5,596 nt of DNA from Bacteroidales bacterium (GTDB lineage: Bacteria; Bacteroidota; Bacteroidia; Bacteroidales; UBA12481): contig JAGHDB010000317.1 in NCBI GenBank assembly GCA_021160155.1, positions 1 to 5,596 of the forward strand, given 5' to 3'. The notes under the pieces were generated by a model. The model saw only the letters and a list, made by a program, of their open reading frames with translations. It made no database searches and was not told where the DNA came from. Of this stretch, positions 1-5,596 are shown one piece after another. Position 1 is the first letter of the stretch. Each line of letters starts with the position of its first letter. A program made the position numbers and the translations under genes.

Positions 1-30
1 AGATCAGACAGGTATTTGGATGGATATAAC

Positions 31-38
31 TATTTTTG
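31..38 (+). promoter_or_regulatory. Candidate Bacteroidota-type -7 promoter box
   Basis: TATTTTTG matches the TAnnTTTG -7 consensus described for the primary sigma factor of Bacteroidota. It would place the transcription start in the mid-40s and give a leader of roughly 25-30 bases before the ATG at 71. The companion -33 TTG is not seen at the expected spacing of about 19-21 bases; the nearest TTG (16-18) is only 12 bases away. In such an AT-rich stretch the match could be chance. No Shine-Dalgarno sequence is visible before the start, which is common in this phylum. Confidence 0.4.
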
Positions 39-70
39 GATCATTATTTTTATAGATCAAATTTTATCTC

Positions 71-733
71 ATGAGAAAAATTACATTGCTGTTCCCGGTT
101 CTTATGCTGCTTATAAGTTCATCTTCACTTAATGGTCAGATCATTTCATATGGTGCTAAATTAGGAATGTCATTCCCCGGTTTTATCAATGAAAAGATTG
201 CCAGTCAGAGAATTACATTAGCACTAAGTCTTACAGGAAGTGTCCGTATTACCCGTTCTGTCAAATTTCAGATAGATCCGGGGTTTCAAAGAAAAGGGAA
301 TAAATACACTTACCAGGTATGGGATAGCCATGATAATATAATTGAAGACTCTTCATACCTGGTTAAAACCAATATGGATTATCTGACTTTCCCGGCTTTT
401 TTTAAAATCCATATTGGCGGAGCCAATACTTTCTATCTTCAGGCCGGAGGGTATTATGGCTATCTCATTCATGCCAACTTTACCGGTAAAAGAGCGGGTG
501 AGATGGTAAAACGCTATCTTATCAAACCCGGACTGGCATTACATGACTTCGGCTTGCTGGCCGGAGGTGGCATTGAAACTCCCATTCGTCAGGGATTATC
601 GGTACTGCTTGATATCAAATACCAGTATGGTCTAAAAGATCTGAATCTGAACCCCGAAATTACAGGATTCAACCAGCCACTTAAAAATAAAGGTCTGGTA
701 ATGAGTATGGGAATTATTATGGATATCGAATAG
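71..733 (+). CDS. PorT-like outer-membrane beta-barrel protein
   Basis: A 220-residue secreted protein predicted to form a small beta-barrel in the outer membrane. Residues 1-22 form a signal peptide: Arg2-Lys3, a hydrophobic core LLFPVLMLLI, then SSSSLNG with likely cleavage before Gln23. The rest alternates short amphipathic strands with polar turns. Several segments follow the pattern of the PorT / OMP_b-brl_2 group: YLTFPAFFKIHIG (104-116), FYLQAGGYYGYLI (121-133), DFGLLAGGGIE (159-169) and LLDIKYQYGLKDLN (179-192). These correspond to the family's 'l.iP.l.k', 'G.y.gyl', 'D.G...G.G.E' and 'RY..GL.d.' strands. The length fits the family's usual 200-250 residues, so the gene looks intact. 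The first ATG is chosen because it opens the signal peptide directly. It is the only + strand gene and converges on htpG. The family assignment is firm, but the function is unknown; most such paralogues are not the gliding or type IX secretion protein PorT itself, so no symbol is given. Confidence 0.85.
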   Translation: MRKITLLFPVLMLLISSSSLNGQIISYGAKLGMSFPGFINEKIASQRITLALSLTGSVRITRSVKFQIDPGFQRKGNKYTYQVWDSHDNIIEDSSYLVKTNMDYLTFPAFFKIHIGGANTFYLQAGGYYGYLIHANFTGKRAGEMVKRYLIKPGLALHDFGLLAGGGIETPIRQGLSVLLDIKYQYGLKDLNLNPEITGFNQPLKNKGLVMSMGIIMDIE

Positions 734-770
734 ATACTGCTCCGGAGAATTTCAGTCGGGCCCGCCCTGT
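734..770. other. Convergent intergenic spacer with two short palindromes
   Basis: This 37-base stretch lies between the stop codons of two genes that run towards each other, so transcripts from both sides should end in or near it. It contains two perfect 8-base palindromes, CTCCGGAG (740-747) and CGGGCCCG (757-764). Neither leaves room for a good stem and loop, and no T-run follows on either strand. A bidirectional terminator is therefore expected from position but not clearly shown by the sequence. Confidence 0.3.
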
Positions 771-2825
771 TTACTGCAACAAATCAATACTCCGTTTGAC
801 AAATTCACTTAAAGCCTGACCGGTAAGCCGGTTGGTAGCTAAAAGAGCCAGATCAATCATCTGTCCAACCTGTTTCTTCTCTTTACCCCAGGATTTCAGT
901 TTCTCATCGCGTTCTTTGTTAAGCTGATCAATCTGTTTCTGCAAATCATCGCGCCGGTCTTTTTCTTCCTGAGACACCTCCTCTTCTTTCTTCTTGCCAA
1001 TCAGCTTATTCAAACTCTCCAGATCTTCCTGAAGGGGTTTCAACTGCTGTTCAATTTTATCGATTTCAGCTCCCAGCTCCTCTTTAACTTTCTCCGCTAA
1101 CTGAATAACCAGCGGGTGATTGGTATTGATTACCACATTTAAGTTATCAGGCAGATCACGATAGAAGTCCATTCCACCGGAAAGTTCCGACATCTCCTTC
1201 ATACGCCGTGTCCACTCTGACTGAGTAATTAAAACGGGATAGTCTTTTTCATCAAGAGATTCAAAAACAACGGAATAAGCTGAACCGGGAAGTTGTCCGT
1301 TAAACACCGGTTTTAACTGAGCAGTTTGTTCTTCTGACAGTGCCGAGGATTTCTTCTCTTTTTTAGGGATCAGATTCTCAATCACATCCGCATCTACCCT
1401 TACAAATCGCGACTTATCCAGTTTCTGCTCCAAATGATTCAGGTAATGAACATCAAACTGACCATCCATTAATAACACATCATATCCCCGGTCTTTTGCA
1501 GCCTGGATGTAACTAAACTGTGCTTCGGTATCCGTAGAATACAGATAAACCAACTGCCCCTCTTTATCGGTTTGCTCTCCCTTGATTAACTCTTTATACT
1601 CTTCATAAGTAAAGTATTTATCCTCCGTATTTTTCAAAAGGGCAAAATCTTTGGCTTTATCCCAGAATTTTTCTTCAGACATCATCCCGTAATTGATAAA
1701 CAATTTGAGATCGTCCCATTTTTCTTCAAACTTGTCGCGTTCTTTAGTAAAGATATCTTTAAGCCGGTCAGCTACTTTCTTGGTAATATGAGCGGAGATC
1801 TTTTTTACATTCTGGTCAGACTGTAAAAAAGAACGACTGACATTCAGGGGGATATCCGGGCTGTCCAGCACACCGTGCAGCAGGGTCAAAAAATCCGGCA
1901 CGATACCCTCTACAGAATCAGTAACAAACACTTGATTACTATATAATTGGATTTTATTTTTTTGAACTTCCCAGTTATTACGGATTTTCGGAAAATAGAG
2001 AATCCCGGTCAGATTAAAAGGATAATCCACATTCAGATGGATATGAAACAGCGGAGCTTCAGCCATAGGATATAGCTCACGATAAAACGCAGCATAATCC
2101 TCCTCTTTCAAATCAGCCGGTTTTTTAGTCCACGCAGGTTCGGTATTGTTAATAATCCGGTCTTTCCCGGTTGTAACCTCTTTGCCGTCCTTCCATTCTT
2201 TTTCCTTACCAAACGCAATAGGTATCGGGAGAAACCGTGAATATTTATTTAACAATTCCAGGATTTTATCCTCTTTTAAAAAGTCGGTAGAATCTTTATC
2301 CAAATGCAATACCACATCCGTACCGCGATCGGTACGATCCGGCTCTTCCAACGAATATTCGGGACTTCCGTTGCAGCTCCATTTAACCGCTTTGGCTCTC
2401 TTATAAGATTTTGTAATGATATCCACCCGGTCTGAGACCATAAAAGAAGAGTAAAAACCCAGTCCGAAATGCCCGATAATGGCATGTGCATCATTCTTAT
2501 ACTTCTTAAGAAATTCCTCAGCTCCGGAAAATGCAATCTGGTTAATAAATTTATCTATCTCTTTGGCTGTCATTCCTATACCCCGGTCAGAAACGGTCAG
2601 GGTTTTTTTCTTTTTATCTATGCTGATCCGAATAGTCAGATCCCCCAACTCCCCTTTATATTCACCGATGGAAGCAAGCGTTTTTAATTTCTGCGTAGCA
2701 TCCACTGCATTGGAAATCAATTCTCTTAAAAAGATCTCATGATCTGAATAAAGAAATTTCTTAATGATCGGAAAAATGTTCTCGGATGTAACCTGAATGG
2801 TTCCCTGTTGTTTATTCGTTTCCAT
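771..2825 (-). CDS. htpG: Molecular chaperone HtpG (bacterial Hsp90)
   Basis: A cytosolic, ATP-driven dimeric chaperone that remodels client proteins, often together with DnaK. The N-terminal GHKL ATPase domain (about 1-215) has the full nucleotide site: FLRELISNAVDA (32-43, with Glu35, Asn39 and Asp42), the DRGIGM loop (80-85), the lid and glycine loop GHFGLGFYSSFMV (118-130), and Thr169 in GTDVVLHL. The middle domain (about 230-490) carries PLNVSRSFLQSD (326-337); Arg331 is the conserved arginine that contacts the ATP gamma-phosphate. The C-terminal dimerisation domain ends with LALLATNRLTGQALSEFVKR. Residues about 576-650 are very rich in Lys and Glu and likely form a coiled coil. This makes the protein about 60 residues longer than the 624-residue E. 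coli HtpG but normal for Bacteroidota. The ATG is set by METNKQQGTIQV, the usual start of Bacteroidota HtpG. No Shine-Dalgarno sequence is visible; the leader is AT-rich. The gene is intact and follows a possible sigma-54 promoter. Confidence 0.98.
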   Translation of the reverse strand: METNKQQGTIQVTSENIFPIIKKFLYSDHEIFLRELISNAVDATQKLKTLASIGEYKGELGDLTIRISIDKKKKTLTVSDRGIGMTAKEIDKFINQIAFSGAEEFLKKYKNDAHAIIGHFGLGFYSSFMVSDRVDIITKSYKRAKAVKWSCNGSPEYSLEEPDRTDRGTDVVLHLDKDSTDFLKEDKILELLNKYSRFLPIPIAFGKEKEWKDGKEVTTGKDRIINNTEPAWTKKPADLKEEDYAAFYRELYPMAEAPLFHIHLNVDYPFNLTGILYFPKIRNNWEVQKNKIQLYSNQVFVTDSVEGIVPDFLTLLHGVLDSPDIPLNVSRSFLQSDQNVKKISAHITKKVADRLKDIFTKERDKFEEKWDDLKLFINYGMMSEEKFWDKAKDFALLKNTEDKYFTYEEYKELIKGEQTDKEGQLVYLYSTDTEAQFSYIQAAKDRGYDVLLMDGQFDVHYLNHLEQKLDKSRFVRVDADVIENLIPKKEKKSSALSEEQTAQLKPVFNGQLPGSAYSVVFESLDEKDYPVLITQSEWTRRMKEMSELSGGMDFYRDLPDNLNVVINTNHPLVIQLAEKVKEELGAEIDKIEQQLKPLQEDLESLNKLIGKKKEEEVSQEEKDRRDDLQKQIDQLNKERDEKLKSWGKEKKQVGQMIDLALLATNRLTGQALSEFVKRSIDLLQ

Positions 2826-2859
2826 AATTAATGTAATAATCGGTTCGGGCAGAGTTTTT

Positions 2860-2875
2860 TCAAAGCCCGTGCCAA
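2860..2875 (-). promoter_or_regulatory. Candidate sigma-54 (RpoN) -24/-12 promoter for htpG
   Basis: Read on the - strand the site is TTGGCACGGGCTTTGA. The consensus is TGGCACG-N4-TTGC; here all seven bases of the -24 element match, the spacing from GG to the -12 dinucleotide is exact (10 bases), and the -12 element is TTGA instead of TTGC. Taking the last base as -12 puts the transcription start near 2848, with a 23-base leader before the htpG ATG. No TAnnTTTG box lies at a suitable place in the same gap. The weak point is the C-to-A change in the normally conserved GC at -12. The role is inferred from sequence and position only. Confidence 0.5.
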
Positions 2876-2893
2876 TAATTAAAACATGACAGA

Positions 2894-2911
2894 TTTACAG
2901 CAGGCTGTTAA
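2894..2911. repeat. Short imperfect inverted repeat between the membrane-protein gene and htpG
   Basis: TTTACAGCAGGCTGTTAA forms arms that pair at 7 of 9 positions (TT, ACAG and the flanking C match). It overlaps the stop codon of the upstream gene and is centred about 55 bases upstream of the predicted htpG transcription start. It could be a weak hairpin at the end of the upstream transcript or a regulator site. No T-run follows directly on the - strand, so it is not a standard intrinsic terminator. Confidence 0.3.
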
Positions 2912-3762
2912 CCCGTGGTGACAACCCCGGTTGCGTAATTAAGTTCAGAGCCGAAGAGGCTGTGGGGAATACTGAAAATCACCAGGGTCATTACGGCAGC
3001 CAGCACCACCAGCCATGGTCTGCCCTTACCCCGAAGCCCAAACATGGCTGCAATCCAAAAAATAAATACAAAAAGGGTCTTATTATCCGTCAGATCCCAG
3101 CCGAAAGGAATACCGGTCCACCATTCTCCAAAGGCATACCACTGTACCCAGGGGCCAAGGATGAATCCGCCGATAAACAGTATAGCCAATGCCCAAATGG
3201 CATTACGTTTGTAACGTTCCACTTTGAACAGTGCGAATAAACCTGCCGTGGTAGACAGTAACATAGCAAGAAACATCATTAATACATGAGGGATCAGCAC
3301 CCCGGCCGGAACATCACCTTTAAAGCGAATCACTACCGGTGTATCGTGTGCTACCTGAACGATCCGGTCATTCTTCCGGATCTCAATAAAATACTCCAGT
3401 TTACCGGCAGGAGGTTGCTGAGGAAGATAGGCAGCAAGTGCGGTATGGTCTTTTTTACCCAATACTTTTTTCATAAAAACAGAATGGTATCTGATCTCCT
3501 TTTGCACAAACGGAACCAAAGTCCATTCTTCATGCACCTGAAATCGTTTGTAAAAAAGAGTGGCAGTTACCGACGTATCCTGAAAAGGCAGTTCCACCCT
3601 GGCATCTCTGGATCCTTCGGAGCGTATCAGTTTCACGGTATAGGTTGAATCGTCCAACTGTATCTTTTCACTTCTCGGGTAGGTCGGACCGGTAGTTCTT
3701 TGATAATAGGCCGCTGCTATTGTAATAATAATTGCTATAATCCAGAGCAGTGCTTTTTTCAT
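2908..3762 (-). CDS. Conserved-looking multi-pass membrane protein of unknown function
   Basis: I cannot assign a function to this 284-residue protein. A hydrophobic helix at residues 4-19 acts as an anchor or uncleaved signal. It is followed by YYQRTTGPTYPR and a soluble, probably periplasmic region (about 22-150) rich in alternating strand-like residues (VKLIRSEGS, VTATLFYKRF, KLEYFIEIRK), which looks like a beta-sandwich. About four further membrane helices follow: 152-178, 188-204, 230-243 and 249-266. The loop between the second and third of these is strikingly aromatic (GPWVQWYAFGEWWTGIPFGW, 203-222, then DLTDNKT). The tail has IPHSLFGSELNY (265-276). There are no Cys residues and no recognisable catalytic or haem-attachment motif. 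His94, His159 and His267 are the histidines most likely to lie near the membrane. The ATG is 11 bases after the peptidase stop, so the two are probably co-transcribed; no Shine-Dalgarno sequence is visible. I recognise the overall pattern as one seen in uncharacterised Bacteroidota proteins, but that is from memory. Confidence 0.85.
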   Translation of the reverse strand: MKKALLWIIAIIITIAAAYYQRTTGPTYPRSEKIQLDDSTYTVKLIRSEGSRDARVELPFQDTSVTATLFYKRFQVHEEWTLVPFVQKEIRYHSVFMKKVLGKKDHTALAAYLPQQPPAGKLEYFIEIRKNDRIVQVAHDTPVVIRFKGDVPAGVLIPHVLMMFLAMLLSTTAGLFALFKVERYKRNAIWALAILFIGGFILGPWVQWYAFGEWWTGIPFGWDLTDNKTLFVFIFWIAAMFGLRGKGRPWLVVLAAVMTLVIFSIPHSLFGSELNYATGVVTTG

Positions 3763-3773
3763 TTTGATAAAAA

Positions 3774-5555
3774 TTATAATTGTACCAACAGAACCTCGTT
3801 TTTACCATTCCTAACCACCTCGACAGTCACGGTTTGTCCGAGGTGCAGTTGTTGTAACCGGGTCATGTAATCATAAATATTCATCACAGGTTTTCCGTTA
3901 ATCTGAATGATGCGGTCGCCTTTTTTCATCCCGCTGCGGTCAGCAGGTTTTCCGGGTGTAACAAATTCAACCCGTAAACCATTATTCCCCTCACCGGTTA
4001 CATCCGGCATAATTCCGAATGTAACTTTAAGATTACGCCGGCCCGATGTAGAAGTTCTCGGACCCGCCTCCTTAAATGTCAGCTTAATTCTTTGATCGGC
4101 AAGAATACGAATGGTCTTGCCGATCTCATTCAAGGCTTTTTCCATCCAGGGATAATTTAATTTGTCAGGTGTATCCCTCGGTGTATGATAATCCTGATGT
4201 GCGCCGGTAGAATAAAATAATACCGGGATGCCTTTTTGATAAAATGAGGCGTGGTCAGACGGACCATAACCTTCAGGTGACTTCACAATATGGCAGCATC
4301 CTGACGGTGGTTCTTTAATCAGGGTATCAAATTCAACAGCCGTACCCACTCCTCCGACAGCCAAACGATTTTCTTCATTGGGTCTTCCAATCATATCCAG
4401 GTTGATCATGGCGGTAATCCGGTCAAGCGGAATAGAAGTATGATCAACAAAATATTTTGAACCCAGCAGGCCCATTTCTTCACCGGTAAAACAGATAAAG
4501 AGAACCGAACGCTTGAGTTCGTCTTTATGGCTGGCTATCAAACCCGCTAATTCCAACACCCCTGATACACCGGAAGCATTATCATCTGCTCCAAAGTGAG
4601 TAGCTATAGTATCCGGCACCCGTGAAGGACTTCCCGGACCACCCTGACCAAGATGGTCAAAATGAGCACCTATTATGATCCATTCCTGACGGGCTCCGGT
4701 ATCTGCAGCAGGTATCCAGGCCGCTACATCACGAGTCATCGCCTGTTCAAGATGAAGATCAATATTCATAGTAACTTCCACAGCAATATCCACTTTGACC
4801 GGTCGTTGATCCCGGTTCAGTTGATCCTGTAATGTATTGACGGAGAAACTCTTTGATGACAGTGCAGATTCAATGAATGAACGTTTCACACGAATCACCG
4901 GTAATCCGGCAGATTGTTCCCTGCGGTTCTCGAATTTGAGCTGATCTGAAGGATCGTATTTTTCACCTGCAATGAGAATTACTCCCGCAGCCCCGGCATC
5001 CCTGGCCAGTAACAATTTGGTACGGGTTGCCCCGGGCACTTCAAAAGGATCCGGTTTCGAAGTGTCATTCCAATCAGGAGCTCCCATCAGGATCAACACT
5101 ATTTTCCCCTTAACATCCAGGCCGTTATAATCATCCCAGTGCAAATCCTTCCGGTTTATTTGAAATCCATAACCGGCAAACAGTAATTCACCATTTACTT
5201 TTCCGGTTTCACTGTAAGCCAGCGGTACAAAATCACCGGAATCAGCTTTCACGCCATTGACCGTCAGAGATCCCGAATCACCTATGGTAACCCCTAAAGT
5301 AACTTCAAAGGATTCGGTCCCCGGACCACTCCAGGATTTTAAATGATATTTATGAAACTGATCCGTAATATATTTCTCGGCCAGACTGTCTCCTTCAGTT
5401 CCCGGAAACCGGCCTTTCAATTCTTCAGAAGCCAGATAATAGTCATGGGCTTTAAGCTCATCAGCTGTGATATTCGGATCCGGACGGGACTGGCAGGCCC
5501 ATAAAACCAATCCTAAAAATGCGGCTCCGACACCTGTTTTTAAAAAATTTCTCAT
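3774..5555 (-). CDS. M28-family zinc metallopeptidase lipoprotein with PA and PDZ domains
   Basis: An envelope-anchored exo- or aminopeptidase that should release amino acids from peptides outside the cytoplasm, using two metal ions. Residues 1-20 form a lipoprotein signal (LVLWAC, lipidated Cys21). A PA domain is inserted at about 110-235 (GKIVLILMGAP, ARDAGAAGVILIAG). The M28 catalytic core spans about 240-490 with every expected residue. His298 and Asp300 lie in GAHFDHLG, Asp325 (bridging) in GADDNASG, and Glu359 (base) and Glu360 (ligand) in FTGEEMGLLGS. Asp387 lies in NLDMIGR and His457 in DYHTPRDT; SDHASF is at 433-438. A C-terminal PDZ domain (about 505-593) includes FVTPGKPADRSGMKKGDRII and INGKPV, and may bind substrate or partner termini. 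The gene is complete, starts 41 bases inside the window edge, and is followed closely by the membrane-protein gene. The specificity cannot be read from sequence; the lipobox has Trp at -2, which is unusual but tolerable. Confidence 0.95.
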   Translation of the reverse strand: MRNFLKTGVGAAFLGLVLWACQSRPDPNITADELKAHDYYLASEELKGRFPGTEGDSLAEKYITDQFHKYHLKSWSGPGTESFEVTLGVTIGDSGSLTVNGVKADSGDFVPLAYSETGKVNGELLFAGYGFQINRKDLHWDDYNGLDVKGKIVLILMGAPDWNDTSKPDPFEVPGATRTKLLLARDAGAAGVILIAGEKYDPSDQLKFENRREQSAGLPVIRVKRSFIESALSSKSFSVNTLQDQLNRDQRPVKVDIAVEVTMNIDLHLEQAMTRDVAAWIPAADTGARQEWIIIGAHFDHLGQGGPGSPSRVPDTIATHFGADDNASGVSGVLELAGLIASHKDELKRSVLFICFTGEEMGLLGSKYFVDHTSIPLDRITAMINLDMIGRPNEENRLAVGGVGTAVEFDTLIKEPPSGCCHIVKSPEGYGPSDHASFYQKGIPVLFYSTGAHQDYHTPRDTPDKLNYPWMEKALNEIGKTIRILADQRIKLTFKEAGPRTSTSGRRNLKVTFGIMPDVTGEGNNGLRVEFVTPGKPADRSGMKKGDRIIQINGKPVMNIYDYMTRLQQLHLGQTVTVEVVRNGKNEVLLVQL

Positions 5556-5561
5556 GATAAT

Positions 5562-5567
5562 TCCCTC
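5562..5567 (-). promoter_or_regulatory. Partial Shine-Dalgarno site of the peptidase gene
   Basis: On the - strand GAGGGA lies just upstream of the ATG, with the GAGG core 8 bases away. This is good spacing and can pair with the CCTC of the 16S rRNA tail. It is the only convincing ribosome binding site in the window and supports the start at 5555. The remaining bases to the window edge are AT-rich. A weak TATTTTAG box is present there, but its -33 partner would fall outside the window. Confidence 0.45.
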
Positions 5568-5596
5568 ATTTTTTCTGCTAAAATAAACTATTTATC

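Noticed and set aside
13..18. TATTTG as a second -7 box, or TTG at 16-18 as the -33 partner of the box at 31-38
   Set aside because: TATTTG lacks the two-base spacer of TAnnTTTG, and the TTG is only 12 bases from the next box, too close for a -33/-7 pair.
71..733. Naming the beta-barrel gene porT or linking it to gliding and type IX secretion
   Set aside because: The resemblance is to the broad PorT-like fold, which has many paralogues of unknown role. No other gliding or secretion genes are present here.
2146..2742. Several open frames of 72-87 codons on the + strand and in another - strand frame inside htpG
   Set aside because: They lie entirely within the htpG coding sequence, show no family features, and have no ribosome binding sites or promoters. 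They are by-products of the real frame.
2962..3648. Open frames of 92 and 120 codons on the + strand opposite the membrane-protein gene
   Set aside because: Their translations are low in hydrophobic order and rich in His, Pro and Gln runs typical of antisense reading, while the - strand frame has clear membrane helices and a soluble domain.
3907..4095. 62-codon + strand frame opposite the PDZ region of the peptidase
   Set aside because: It is opposite a clearly conserved PDZ domain and has no supporting signals of its own.
1..5596. A novel defence, toxin-antitoxin, mobile or CRISPR-type system
   Set aside because: All long frames belong to housekeeping or envelope families. There are no direct repeats, terminal inverted repeats, transposase or integrase motifs, or small paired genes.

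Overview
The window reads as ordinary chromosomal DNA from a member of the Bacteroidota. Four points support this: a PorT-type outer-membrane beta-barrel with a signal peptide that leaves Gln at +1; an HtpG of 684 residues with the DRGIGM and NVSRSFLQSD variants and a long charged C-terminal insert typical of that phylum; little Shine-Dalgarno sequence before most starts; and a TAnnTTTG-type -7 box before the first gene. Base composition is moderate and CCGG is strikingly common. I cannot name a genus.

Layout. One gene lies on the + strand (71-733, small outer-membrane beta-barrel protein). It converges, across a 37-base spacer, on three genes on the - strand. Read in transcription order these are an M28-family zinc metallopeptidase lipoprotein with PA and PDZ domains (5555 to 3774), a multi-pass membrane protein of unknown function 11 bases downstream (3762 to 2908), and, after an 82-base gap, the Hsp90 chaperone htpG (2825 to 771). 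The four CDSs fill almost the whole window. No RNA genes, insertion sequences, CRISPR arrays or integration sites were seen, and no stretch over 82 bases lacks a gene.

How they fit together. The peptidase and the membrane protein are close enough to be co-transcribed, and both are predicted to sit at the cell envelope. HtpG is cytosolic and probably has its own promoter: the 82-base gap holds TTGGCACGGGCTTTGA on the - strand. This matches the sigma-54 -24/-12 consensus except for one base in the -12 element, and its predicted start would give a 23-base leader. That possible RpoN control of htpG, and the unassigned membrane protein, are the two points most worth following up. I found no evidence for a new defence, mobile or biosynthetic system.
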